Of a stretch of 64,000 bases of DNA, positions 17,018 through 25,923 are shown piece after piece. Origin of the DNA: Poindextera sp041691315. GTDB taxonomy: Bacteria; Pseudomonadota; Alphaproteobacteria; Caulobacterales; Caulobacteraceae. The notes below the pieces were generated by a model that had not been told where the DNA came from, ran no database searches, and saw only the letters and a program-made list of their open reading frames with translations. Position 1 is the stretch's first letter; every line of letters begins with the position of its first letter. A program made the position numbers and the translations under genes. Where the stretch lies: assembly GCA_041691315.1 (NCBI GenBank), contig JBEPUW010000008.1, positions 42,586 to 106,585 of the forward strand, in the 5' to 3' direction.

Positions 17018-18010
17018 GTGTCCCTGAGAACCATTGTCCAGACCCTTGGCGGCGAGCTCTACGACCGGGGCCTGCGGGCCAATATTCCGGCGCCGGGCCA
17101 CAGCGCCGCCGACCGGTCGGTCTCGCTGCTGCTCGAGGGCGGCCGGATCGTCGTCCACACCTTCGGCGACAGCGACTGGCGCGCGGTGCTGGATCACCTG
17201 CGCGCCCACCAGCTGATCGACGCGGCCAATGCGCCGAGCTCGCTGGGAGCGGCGCGCGAGGCCGTGGCCCGGGGGTCGGTCGTCTCCCGGCCCGAGCGCC
17301 TGGACGCGGCGCTGCGGCTCTGGGACGGCGCGCGCCCGGTCCGGCGCACGATCTCCGAGCGCCATTGCCGGCTGCGCGGGATCCTCCGCGACCTGCCGGA
17401 CGGCGAGGTGCTGCGCCACAACGCCGAGGCGCCGGTCTCGGCCTACCGCCGGACCCGGCATCATCGCCCTGCCCTGCTGGCCGCGATCCGCGACGCCGAG
17501 GGCCGCTTCACCGCGGTCGAGGTGACCTACCTCTTACCGAACGGCCGCCGCGCCGAGGACCTGCGTCTGCCCCGCAAGACCATCGGTCTGGCCCCTGGCG
17601 GCTGCGCCGTGCGGCTGGATTCGGCCGCTGAGGCGATGCTGGTGGCCGAGGGGGTGTTCACCACCCTGTCGGCCAGCGAACGGTTCGGCCTGCCAGGCTG
17701 GGCGCTGATGTCGACCCGGAACCTGCGCGTCTGGTCGGCTCCGGCCGGGGTGCGCTCGGTGCTGATCGCCGATCGCGGGGCGGACGGCGAGGCCTCGGCG
17801 GCGACCTTGAGAGCTCGGCTGGCGGCGAAGGGGGTCGCGGCGACGATCGCCCTGCCGCCCTCCCCGTTCGGGGACTGGAACGAGTGGGCCCTGGCGTCCG
17901 GCGCCGGCGGATCGGCCAGGGCCGGGAGGGGGGAGGAAGGGCGGGGGTTGGGTGCGCCCAGGGGCAGGATGACCCTCGCCCAGGCGCTGGAGCCTGACCC
18001 CGATGACTGA
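17018..18010 (+). CDS. Toprim-domain, primase-like protein
   Basis: A 330-residue protein of the plasmid/phage toprim group. The N-terminal part reads TIVQTLGGELYDRGLRANIP, then PGHSAADRSVSLLLEGGRIV, the DUF7146-like domain that precedes toprim. The toprim part has EAMLVAEGVFTTLSASERFG, where the acidic residue of VAEG is expected to be catalytic, and VLIADRGADGEASAATLRAR with its D-x-D-like acidic pair. The GTG at 17018 has GGAGG upstream; the frame is open to 16790, but that portion is not conserved-looking. It probably has a primase or topoisomerase-like role in element replication. Confidence 0.85.
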   Translation: MSLRTIVQTLGGELYDRGLRANIPAPGHSAADRSVSLLLEGGRIVVHTFGDSDWRAVLDHLRAHQLIDAANAPSSLGAAREAVARGSVVSRPERLDAALRLWDGARPVRRTISERHCRLRGILRDLPDGEVLRHNAEAPVSAYRRTRHHRPALLAAIRDAEGRFTAVEVTYLLPNGRRAEDLRLPRKTIGLAPGGCAVRLDSAAEAMLVAEGVFTTLSASERFGLPGWALMSTRNLRVWSAPAGVRSVLIADRGADGEASAATLRARLAAKGVAATIALPPSPFGDWNEWALASGAGGSARAGRGEEGRGLGAPRGRMTLAQALEPDPDD

Positions 18011-18115
18011 GACCCCCACCGTTTCGCCGACCCCGATGGACGAGATCATCGTCCGCCTTGGCGACCTCGGCCTCGCGCCGAGAACCTGCGTTTCCGGGAG
18101 CCGGCCGACGACGGC
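18003..18115 (+). other. Displaced 5' end of the parB-like gene (frameshift)
   Basis: Translation from the ATG at 18003 gives MTETPTVSPTPMDEIIVRLG DLGLAP, a sensible ParB-family N-terminus overlapping the toprim stop. After about 18080 this frame turns into nonsense. The downstream frame, read just before the GTG at 18116, gives ENLRFREPADDG, which continues the same protein. One missing base at the run ccgaga (18078-18083) would join them. The gene therefore carries either a real single-base deletion or a sequencing error. Confidence 0.6.
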
Positions 18116-19990
18116 GTGCCGCAGCTGGCCGAAACCGTCCTGGCCGCCGGCGTGCTGATCCCGCCGATCGTGCGGACTGGTCGCAAGGGCGAGCAGCCCT
18201 TCATGGCGCTCGACGGCCGTCGCCGGCGGTTCAGCCTGCTGATCCTGCGCGACCGCGGCGACATCGACGACGACTATCCGGTCGTCTGCAAGCTGGCGGT
18301 GACGCCGGCCCAGCAGGCCGCCGCGATCCTGCTGCCCAACACCGAGCACGCCCCGGTCCACATCGCCGATGTCATCACCGCCATCGGCAAGCTGCGCAAG
18401 GCGAAGATGGACACCCGGGCCATCTCCGCCGCGCTGGGCTACGCCGACCTGGAGATCCGCCGCCTCGACGCCCTGGCCGGGGTTCATCCGAAGGTCTTGC
18501 AGGCCCTGCGTCAGGGCAAGCTGACCTTGAAGCAGGTGCGCCTGTTCGCCCGCCTGCCCGACAAGAAGCAGCAGGCCGAGATCGCCGAGACCGCGCTCCA
18601 GGGCTACTTCCAGGACTATCAGCTGCGTCACCTGGTCGAGCGCGACCGCGCGACGGCGCAGGACGACCGGTTCGTGCTGGTCGGCATGGACCGCTACGTC
18701 GCCGCTGGAGGGCGGGTGGTCACCGACCTGTTCGGCGAGATGCCCGATTGCCTGCTCGACCCGCAGATCCTGCAGGACGCCTGGCGCGCCCGGGTCGAAC
18801 CGATCGCCGAGCGGTTCAAGGCCGAGGGCCTGGCGGTCTACATCGGCCAGGACGCCGGCTACCGCGCGCCAGATGGCTACTTCCCCCTGCCCTACGTCTA
18901 TCGCCCCGACCTGACCGAGGCCCAGGCGGCGAGGCTTTCCGAGGCCAAAGCCGAGCTGGCCCGCATCGCCGGCGAGCTGCAGTCGATCGAGGCCGTGGCG
19001 GACGCGGCGCCGGCGGCCCTGGCGCCGTTGCTGGTGGCGCAGATGGCGGTCGTGGCCGCGCCGCTCACCCGCAGCCGGATCGGCGCGGTCTTGCTCTGTC
19101 CGGCGGATGGCTACGGGGTCTCGGCAACCTTCTACAGCTCCCCGATTCCGGTCGACGAACTGCCGGAAGAGGTTGAGGAGGACGACGATGAGGCGGTTGA
19201 GGCCGTCGGCCGCCATGGCCGGGCTTCAAACGACGTCGAGGTCCCGCGCGCCGACGTCGAGGTGGAGGGCTCCAGCCACGTCTTCCATGAGACCCGCACC
19301 GATGTCGCCACGCGGGGCCTGATCCGTGACCTGGCCGACGATCCGGGCGCCGCCCTGACCGTCCTGGTGGCCCAGCTCTTCAAGCAGCTGGCCCTGCACA
19401 ACTCCGGCGCTCTGGACGAGTCGGCCGCGCAGATCGCGGCGAGCCGCTATAGCCGGGGCACGACGCCGGCGATCCCGGCCCTGGACGGCGAGGTCAGGGC
19501 GCGTCTCGACGTCCGCCGAGCCGCTTACAAGGCCTCGGGCCTTCGGCCCATCTCCTGGGTCGAGACCCTGCCGCACGGCGAGAAGATGGCGCTGATGGCG
19601 GAGCTGACCGCGCTGTCACTGAATGTCCGGGAGCAGCGGACCTCGAGCCTGCGTCACGGCGCGCGGGCCGAGGCCGCGGAGATCGCCGCGCTCTGCGGGG
19701 CCGACATCTCGGCGCACTGGACGCCGGACCAGGCCTACCTCGCGGTCCACTCCAAGAAGCAGCTCGCCGCGCTGCTGGAGGAGATGGGCGTCGAGGACGA
19801 TCGCGCCAGGACCCTGAAGAAGGACGACCTGGTCGCCTTCGTGGCCGAGGCGGCGGCCGAGCGGCAATGGTCGCCGGCGGTCCTGGCCTGGGACCGGGCC
19901 GTGGTCGAAGTCGACGCCGAGGATGAGGCTGGCGACGGCGATGCCGGAGCGGAGGCGCTCCCGGACGTCGTCGAACCGATCGCCGCGTAA
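18116..19990 (+). CDS. Large ParB/RepB-family protein (5' end frameshifted)
   Basis: A 624-residue intact frame. ParB N-terminal features are GVLIPPIVRT and FMALDGRRRRFSLLI (the ARRR-like box), followed by a ParB-type HTH region (TRAISAALGYADLEIRRLDA, LRQGKLTLKQVRLFARLPDK). The long C-terminal half is an extension typical of large plasmid ParB-like proteins, with an acidic linker and the helical block RLDVRRAAYKASGLRP. The N-terminal 38 residues are displaced by an apparent frameshift (18003-18115). It is probably involved in plasmid maintenance rather than classical partition, since a separate parA lies at 30098. Confidence 0.85.
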   Translation: MPQLAETVLAAGVLIPPIVRTGRKGEQPFMALDGRRRRFSLLILRDRGDIDDDYPVVCKLAVTPAQQAAAILLPNTEHAPVHIADVITAIGKLRKAKMDTRAISAALGYADLEIRRLDALAGVHPKVLQALRQGKLTLKQVRLFARLPDKKQQAEIAETALQGYFQDYQLRHLVERDRATAQDDRFVLVGMDRYVAAGGRVVTDLFGEMPDCLLDPQILQDAWRARVEPIAERFKAEGLAVYIGQDAGYRAPDGYFPLPYVYRPDLTEAQAARLSEAKAELARIAGELQSIEAVADAAPAALAPLLVAQMAVVAAPLTRSRIGAVLLCPADGYGVSATFYSSPIPVDELPEEVEEDDDEAVEAVGRHGRASNDVEVPRADVEVEGSSHVFHETRTDVATRGLIRDLADDPGAALTVLVAQLFKQLALHNSGALDESAAQIAASRYSRGTTPAIPALDGEVRARLDVRRAAYKASGLRPISWVETLPHGEKMALMAELTALSLNVREQRTSSLRHGARAEAAEIAALCGADISAHWTPDQAYLAVHSKKQLAALLEEMGVEDDRARTLKKDDLVAFVAEAAAERQWSPAVLAWDRAVVEVDAEDEAGDGDAGAEALPDVVEPIAA

Positions 19991-19998
19991 GACGAATG

Positions 19999-20027
19999 GA
20001 GCCCTCGCCTTGCGGCGGGGGCTCTTG
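19999..20027 (+). terminator. Probable intrinsic terminator after the ParB-like gene
   Basis: A GC-rich hairpin (gagccctcgcc, loop ttg, then cggcgggggctc, with one mismatch) starts 8 bases after the stop and is followed by ttggtc. The T tract is poor, so termination efficiency is uncertain. Confidence 0.5.
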
Positions 20028-20083
20028 GTCTGCGGCCGTCGTGACGAAATCCTGACCTCCTCAGAACCCAATTGGAGCGCGCC

Positions 20084-20302
20084 ATGATCGACGACCTCGA
20101 AACCTTCTTCCACATCGCCAGCCGCCCCGCCCCGGTCGCCGGCGATCCTCAGGTCGCGGCCCTGTTGGACGGGCTGGACCTTGGTCCCGGCCGGGCCGTT
20201 CGGGAGGCCGCCGCCTTGGAGCGGGCGTCCGTCGATCCCTCGCGCTCGGCCGAGGAGCGGGGCCGGGCGCAGGCGTTCCGGGCGCGGCTGGCCCAGGGTT
20301 AG
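20084..20302 (+). CDS. Small hypothetical protein, 72 aa
   Basis: A short acidic, helical protein (MIDDLETFFHIASRPAPVAG at the start, AERGRAQAFRARLAQG-like end). The ATG at 20084 is preferred over the TTG at 20072, with TTGGAG upstream. No domain is recognised. It lies between the ParB-like gene and the giant helicase gene in the same direction and may be co-transcribed with the latter. Confidence 0.55.
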   Translation: MIDDLETFFHIASRPAPVAGDPQVAALLDGLDLGPGRAVREAAALERASVDPSRSAEERGRAQAFRARLAQG

Positions 20303-20385
20303 GAGCGAAAGGCAGGGGGCGGACGGGCGAGCCCGTCGGGTCTGGAGGGAGGAGCCCTCCGCGGCGGGTGATCGGATATCCCGTC

Positions 20386-23300
20386 ATGAACGCCCTGCTG
20401 CCCCTCTTCGCCGCCACTGGCGACGCCGCCGACCACAAGGCCGCCAACATCCTGGCCGCCGCGCGGGCCCTGATCCCGCAGCTCAATCGCTCTCGGCCGC
20501 TGGACCGCCGTCTGGTCGCCAATGTCATGACCACCAGTTTCGGGGGATCGGACACCGAGGGGGCGTGGCTGTGGCGGGACGCCTATGACGCCGTCGAAGC
20601 GGCCCGGGTGCTGCAGGTGCGCCGCCTCGCGCCCCAGGTCGGCCGGCTGGAGGACGCGCCGGCGCAGATCGTGGCCCTCCTGGCCAACCTGGCCGAGCTC
20701 AGCCTCACCCATACCCGGCGCAGCGAGGAGCAGGTCGCGCTGGACCAGTTCTCCACCCCGCCGCAGCTGGGCGCGCTGGCAGTCCTGGCCGCGCAGGTGC
20801 GGCCAGGCGACCGGGTCCTGGAGCCGTCCGCCGGCAGCGGCCTCCTGGCGATTCTGGCCGAGGCCTGCGGCGCGGAGTTGACCCTGAACGAGCTGGCCGC
20901 CGGACGCTCAGGGCTGCTGGACGGCCTGTTCCCGCTCGCGGCGCGCACGCAGCGGGACGCGCGACATCTGCGGGACGCGTTGCCCGGATCCGGCGGCTTC
21001 GCCGTCGTGCTCGCCAACCCGCCCTTCCAGCAGCTCGAGGCGCACCTGCACGCGGCGATCGACTGCCTGGCCGACGGCGGCCGGCTCTCGGCGATCGTGC
21101 CCACCCGGCTGTTCGACGACGGACCCGCGATGCGCGCCCTGGCCGCGCGGGGTCCGATCCGGCTGCGCCTGGCCTTTCCCGCGCGCGCCTACGCCAAGCA
21201 CGGGACCTCGGTCGAAACGGGCCTCTTGGTGATCGACCGTGGCGCGCCCGATGGCGAGACGCCGTCGGTCGTCGCGGCCGAGACCCTGGCGGACGCGGCG
21301 CGGGCCGCCGCCGGCGTTGCCCCCCGGCCAACCGCCCTGCCCCGCCCGTTCCGCGCGGTATCGCAGGTGGCGTTCCTGGCCCCGCGGGCCCGCGCGCTCG
21401 CCGCTCCGTCAAATCGGCTGGCCTTCCTGGCCGGGGCGGCGGCGCTGGCTTACGAGACGCATCCCTGGTCCGGCGAAGGTCACGATGTCGGCCTCTACCA
21501 AGCCTATGCGCTCGGCCGGGTCCGCTTCGCGACCTCGAACCCGCACCCCTCCCCGCTGGTGGAATCCGGTCCGATGGCGTCGGTCCCGCCGCCGGCCCCG
21601 ACCTACCGGCCGGTCCTGCCCAGCCGGATCGCCGGCGAGGGCCTGGTCTCCGACGCGCAGCTTGAGTGCGTCGTCTATGCTGGCGAGGCGCACGCTCAAA
21701 TCCTGCCCGGGTCCTGGATCCTGGGCGAAGCGCCGCACCAGGTCATCCTGGTCAAGGACGACCACCCCGGGGCCGTCTCGTTCCGCAAGGGCTTCTTCCT
21801 CGGCGACGGCACCGGCTGCGGCAAGGGCCGGGAGATCGCCGGTGTCATCGCCGACAATATCGCCCAGGGCCGGCAGCGGGCCGTCTGGCTGTCGAAGAAC
21901 GACGCCCTCTTGGAAGACGCCCGTCGCGACTGGGGCGCCATCGGCGGCGCCAATGCCGACATCACCCCGCAATCCGCCTGGAAGCAGGCCGACGCCATTC
22001 GCCTCGATCGCGGGATCCTGTTCTCGACCTACGCCACCCTGCGCCAGCCGGCGCGGGGCGACCGTGCCTCGCGCCTCGACCAGATCGTGACCTGGCTGGG
22101 GGCGGATTTCGACGGGGTGATCGTCTTCGACGAAGCCCACGCCATGGCCAACGCGGCCGGCGGCGGCAAGGGCAGCCGGGGTCCGAAGAAGGCCTCCCAG
22201 CAGGGGATGGCGGGCCTCGCCCTGCAGAACCGCCTGCCCAGCGCCCGGATCCTCTACGTCTCGGCCACCGGCGCGACGACGCCGGAGAACCTGGCCTATG
22301 CCGCCCGGCTGGGCCTCTGGGGCGGCCCAGAAGCCCCCTTCCCCACCCGCGACGCCTTCATGGATGCGGTCGAGACTGGCGGCGTGGCGGTGATGGAGCT
22401 GATCGCGCGCGAGCTGAAGGCCATGGGCCTCTACATCGCCCGCTCGCTCTCGTTCGACGGGGTGGAATACGAGGCGCTGCATCATCGGCTCACGGAGGAT
22501 GACATTGCCATCTGGGACGCGTGGGCCGACGCCTACCAGTTGATCCACGCCAACCTGCGCGCGGCCCTGGAGGCGATCGGCGTCACCGAGGACGGCAAGG
22601 CCAAGTCCGGCCAGGCCGCGTCGGCCGTCATGTCGGCGTTCGAGGGCTGCAAGCTGCGCTTCTTCGGCCACCTGCTCGCCGGCCTGAAATCCCCCTCCCT
22701 GGTGGCCTCGATCCGGCGGGACCTCGCCGACGGCCGCTCGGCCGTGGTGCAGATCGTCTCGACCAATGAGGCGGTGATGGAGCGCCGCCTGGCGGAGATC
22801 CCGGCCGAGGAATGGAACAACCTGGCGGTCGACCTGACGCCGAAGGACCAGGTGCTCGACTACCTGATGGGCGCCTTCCCGATCATGGCCATGGACGCCG
22901 TCGAGGACGAGGACGGGAGTGTGACCATGGTTCCGGTCATCCTCGACGGGGCGCCCGTGGTCAGCCAGGCGGCGTTGCGGCTGCGGGAGGAGTTGGTCAC
23001 CCACCTGGCCTGCCTGCCTGCGGTCGCCGGTGTCCTGGACGCCGTCCTGGACGCCTTGGGGACGGAGCTGGTGGCCGAGATCACCGGCCGCAGCCGACGC
23101 GTGGTCCGCCGCGACAGTCGCCGGGTCGTCGAGCGGCGAAGCGCCTCGTCAGCCAAGACCGAGACCGACGCCTTCATGGCCGCCAAGAAGCGGGTGCTGG
23201 TGTTCTCAGACGCCGGCGGCACCGGGCGCAGCTACCATGCCGACCTTGGCGCGGCGAACCAGCAACGCCGGGTCCATTATCTGGTGGAGCCCGGCTGGCG

Positions 23301-24642
23301 CGCGGACGCGGCGATCCAGGGCTTGGGACGGTCGCACCGGACCAACCAGGCGATCGCCCCGCTGTTCCGGCCGGTGATCACCGACATCCACGGCGAGAAG
23401 CGGTTCACCTCGACGATCGCCCGCCGGCTGGACAGTCTGGGGGCCCTGACCCAGGGCGAGCGGCGGACCGCCGGCAACGGTCTGTTCCGCGCCGAGGACA
23501 ATCTGGAAAGCCCCTGGGCGCACCGCGCCCTGCAGGCCTTCTATGTCGCCCTGCACTTCGGCAACGTCGAGGCGATGGACCGGGAGACCTTTGAGGCCAA
23601 GACCGGCCTGCGGCTGCTGGATCACGAGGGCAATCTGCGCAAGTCCGACGACATGCCGCCGATGAACACCTTCCTGAACCGGCTCCTGGCGCTGAGGATC
23701 GCCGACCAGAACGGCCTGTTCGGAGCGTTCGACGCGATCCTGTCTTCGATCCTGGAGCGGGCCCAGGCGTCGGGCGCGCTCGACCGGGGCATGGAGGACA
23801 TCGTCGCTGACGATGTCGTCATCTGTGACGAGGAGGTGATCCGCACCGACGCCGTCACCGGGGCGGAGACCCGGCTGACCTCCTTCAAGGTCCGCACCCG
23901 GCGACAGCTGACGCCGGCCGAAGAGGCGCTGGCCGGCCTTGACCGTGACGGCGTGATCTTCGCGGTGAACAGCAAGTCCGGGCGCGCGGCCCTGGTCGTT
24001 CAGGGCCTGACCACCACCAATGACGATGACCGGCTGATCCCGGCCGTCCGTCTGATACGCCCGGAAAAGCGCAGCGTCGCCTCGCTCAAGGGTTTTGAGG
24101 AATCCGCCTGGGAAGACGCTGGCGAGGCTGCGTGGCGGTCCGCCTGGGAGGCCGAGATCGCCCAGGCCGACCCCTGGGTCTCCCGCGAACTGGTGCTGGT
24201 CTCGGGCTTGCTGCTGCCGATCTGGTCGAGCCTGCCCGACAAGGCGGCTGCGGTCCGTCGGCTGAAGGCCCCGGATGGCCGACGCTGGCTAGGCCGGGTG
24301 CTCGACCCCGCCCAGGTCCCGCAGCTGAAGATCGCGCTGGGCCTGACCGACTTGGCCACGGCGTTCGGCGACGGGGCCGCGACCGCGCCGCTGGTGTTGC
24401 AGGAGGGCGCGTCGCTGAGCCTGGCCGGAGGGCTGTGGCTGCGGCGCGCCAAGGTGATGGATCGCTACCGGATCGAGGTGGTGGGCGCCGCCGCTCAGCG
24501 CGCCAGCTTCGTCGCCCTCGGCTGCTTCGTCGAGATCATCGCCTATACGCCGCGCGTGTTCGTGCCGACCGACCAGCCCGAGGTGCTGACGGCGGTTCTC
24601 GCCAAGTGGCCGGTCCAGACGGTGCTGGCGGCGGCGGCTTAA
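20386..24642 (+). CDS. Giant methyltransferase / strawberry-notch-like helicase fusion
   Basis: A protein of about 1418 residues. The N-terminal half holds a SAM-dependent methyltransferase: QFSTPPQLGALAVLAA, RVLEPSAGSGLLAILAEA (motif I) and NPPF at N211. The middle has SF2 helicase features: FFLGDGTGCGKGREIAGVIA (Walker A region, about 470-490), DEAH at 582, and LYVSATGATTPENLAYAARL. The strawberry-notch C-terminal domain follows near 940 (GTGRSYHADLGAANQQRR, IQGLGRSHRTNQ). Such proteins are common on alphaproteobacterial conjugative elements, perhaps guarding incoming DNA. The start may instead be the GTG at 20368; neither has an ideal ribosome site. Two hairpins precede it (20327-20361). 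Confidence 0.9.
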   Translation: MNALLPLFAATGDAADHKAANILAAARALIPQLNRSRPLDRRLVANVMTTSFGGSDTEGAWLWRDAYDAVEAARVLQVRRLAPQVGRLEDAPAQIVALLANLAELSLTHTRRSEEQVALDQFSTPPQLGALAVLAAQVRPGDRVLEPSAGSGLLAILAEACGAELTLNELAAGRSGLLDGLFPLAARTQRDARHLRDALPGSGGFAVVLANPPFQQLEAHLHAAIDCLADGGRLSAIVPTRLFDDGPAMRALAARGPIRLRLAFPARAYAKHGTSVETGLLVIDRGAPDGETPSVVAAETLADAARAAAGVAPRPTALPRPFRAVSQVAFLAPRARALAAPSNRLAFLAGAAALAYETHPWSGEGHDVGLYQAYALGRVRFATSNPHPSPLVESGPMASVPPPAPTYRPVLPSRIAGEGLVSDAQLECVVYAGEAHAQILPGSWILGEAPHQVILVKDDHPGAVSFRKGFFLGDGTGCGKGREIAGVIADNIAQGRQRAVWLSKNDALLEDARRDWGAIGGANADITPQSAWKQADAIRLDRGILFSTYATLRQPARGDRASRLDQIVTWLGADFDGVIVFDEAHAMANAAGGGKGSRGPKKASQQGMAGLALQNRLPSARILYVSATGATTPENLAYAARLGLWGGPEAPFPTRDAFMDAVETGGVAVMELIARELKAMGLYIARSLSFDGVEYEALHHRLTEDDIAIWDAWADAYQLIHANLRAALEAIGVTEDGKAKSGQAASAVMSAFEGCKLRFFGHLLAGLKSPSLVASIRRDLADGRSAVVQIVSTNEAVMERRLAEIPAEEWNNLAVDLTPKDQVLDYLMGAFPIMAMDAVEDEDGSVTMVPVILDGAPVVSQAALRLREELVTHLACLPAVAGVLDAVLDALGTELVAEITGRSRRVVRRDSRRVVERRSASSAKTETDAFMAAKKRVLVFSDAGGTGRSYHADLGAANQQRRVHYLVEPGWRADAAIQGLGRSHRTNQAIAPLFRPVITDIHGEKRFTSTIARRLDSLGALTQGERRTAGNGLFRAEDNLESPWAHRALQAFYVALHFGNVEAMDRETFEAKTGLRLLDHEGNLRKSDDMPPMNTFLNRLLALRIADQNGLFGAFDAILSSILERAQASGALDRGMEDIVADDVVICDEEVIRTDAVTGAETRLTSFKVRTRRQLTPAEEALAGLDRDGVIFAVNSKSGRAALVVQGLTTTNDDDRLIPAVRLIRPEKRSVASLKGFEESAWEDAGEAAWRSAWEAEIAQADPWVSRELVLVSGLLLPIWSSLPDKAAAVRRLKAPDGRRWLGRVLDPAQVPQLKIALGLTDLATAFGDGAATAPLVLQEGASLSLAGGLWLRRAKVMDRYRIEVVGAAAQRASFVALGCFVEIIAYTPRVFVPTDQPEVLTAVLAKWPVQTVLAAAA

Positions 24643-24760
24643 GCGGGACCTCGAGAGCCGCAGTCTGTGCGGTGTCCAGGTTCGCGGTTGGAGGTTGAAG
24701 GAAGGGCGAGGCCGGTCGAGCCGGCCGGGTAATGGGTCCTGTCCGGTGCTGGAACCGGCC

Positions 24761-25132
24761 ATGCTCTACCCCTTCCCTCCGACCTGCGGATCCTCCTCCC
24801 CCTGCGGACCGATCCAGACTGTCACGCCGCTCGGGCCGGACGCGGTCTCGGTGACGACCGCCTCGCACGGTGGCCTGCGCGTGTCGCTGGCCGCGCTCGC
24901 TCGCATGCCCGAGCCGATCCGAGAGACTGCCTACAGCCGCGATGGCTGGTTCGAGGAGGACTGCGACTGGGCCCTGCCCTACCTCGCCCTCGGCCTCGAC
25001 GCGTTCGAGGCGGATGCGGCGCGGGCCGCCGAAGCGTGGGCTGCGGCCATCCGCACGGTTCAGGTCTACCATCCGCAGCACGCGGCCCTGCTTGGCGTCC
25101 CCGAAGGTTCTGGAGGGCCGGCCGATGGCTGA
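24761..25132 (+). CDS. DUF7007-domain protein
   Basis: A 123-residue protein with SVTTASHGGLRVSLAALARM, ETAYSRDGWFEEDCDWALPY and AIRTVQVYHP. The combination of HGG, the EEDCDWA box and the terminal YHP matches the DUF7007 family found on alphaproteobacterial plasmids. The ATG at 24761 is chosen because earlier codons lie in low-complexity sequence. Its stop overlaps the radC start. The function is unknown. Confidence 0.7.
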   Translation: MLYPFPPTCGSSSPCGPIQTVTPLGPDAVSVTTASHGGLRVSLAALARMPEPIRETAYSRDGWFEEDCDWALPYLALGLDAFEADAARAAEAWAAAIRTVQVYHPQHAALLGVPEGSGGPADG

Positions 25133-25850
25133 TCAGCCCGACCTGTTCGCTTTCGGCGTCGCCGAAGCCGCCCCGGCGTCGATCCTCGCGGCCTCCAGCC
25201 CTTGCGATGATCTGCAGAGCCGCTTCGCCGTGAGCGGCGTCGACGGTCTCGACGAGGGCGATACCCTGGCGCTGGTCCTGGCCCGCTGCCTGGCGCCCGG
25301 CGCGGACGCTGTCGCCGCCGCCGAAGCGCTGCTCGCGCGGTTCGGCGGCGTGGCGCGGGTCCTCGGTGCCCCAGAGCCCGATCTCGCCCTGGTGATCGGC
25401 CAGGTGGCGGCGCGCCAGCTCGGGCTGCTCCACGCCTTGCTCCTGCGGGCGCTGGAGCATCCGCTGCGTCAGCGCGCGATCCTCACCTCGTCAGAGGCGG
25501 TGCGGACCTATCTGCGGGCGCGGCTCGCCGCCTTGCCGCGTGAGGTTTTCCACGTCCTCTTCCTCGACAAGAGGAACCAGCTCATCGCCGATGAGCGGAT
25601 GGGCACGGGGACCGTGGACCATGCACCGGTCTACCCTCGCGAGGTCGTTCGGCGCGCCCTCGAACTGTCGGCGAGCGCGCTCGTGCTCGCCCATAATCAC
25701 CCCTCGGGCGACCCCACCCCCTCGCGCGCCGATATCGACATGACCAAGCAGGTGGTGGCCGCCGCCCGTGTCCTGCAGATCGCCGTGCATGACCACATGG
25801 TGGTCGCGGGCGATCAGGTGGCCAGCCTGCAGGCCCTGGGGCTGATGTAG
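25125..25850 (+). CDS. radC: RadC-family JAB-domain protein
   Basis: A 241-residue protein of the RadC/MPN(+) family. The N-terminal helical part includes LARCLAPGADAVAAAEALLARF. The metal site is HNHPSGDPTPSRAD with the first His at residue 190, plus an upstream Glu-containing strand. RadC proteins are nearly universal on conjugative elements; the biochemical role remains uncertain despite the old DNA-repair name. The ATG at 25125 overlaps the DUF7007 stop. Confidence 0.92.
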   Translation: MADQPDLFAFGVAEAAPASILAASSPCDDLQSRFAVSGVDGLDEGDTLALVLARCLAPGADAVAAAEALLARFGGVARVLGAPEPDLALVIGQVAARQLGLLHALLLRALEHPLRQRAILTSSEAVRTYLRARLAALPREVFHVLFLDKRNQLIADERMGTGTVDHAPVYPREVVRRALELSASALVLAHNHPSGDPTPSRADIDMTKQVVAAARVLQIAVHDHMVVAGDQVASLQALGLM

Positions 25851-25923
25851 GCGGCCGTTGCGGAGGTGGAGGAAGGGCCGGGGTCGGGTGCGCTCATGAG
25901 GAGCGCGTCTGGAGGATTTCCCC

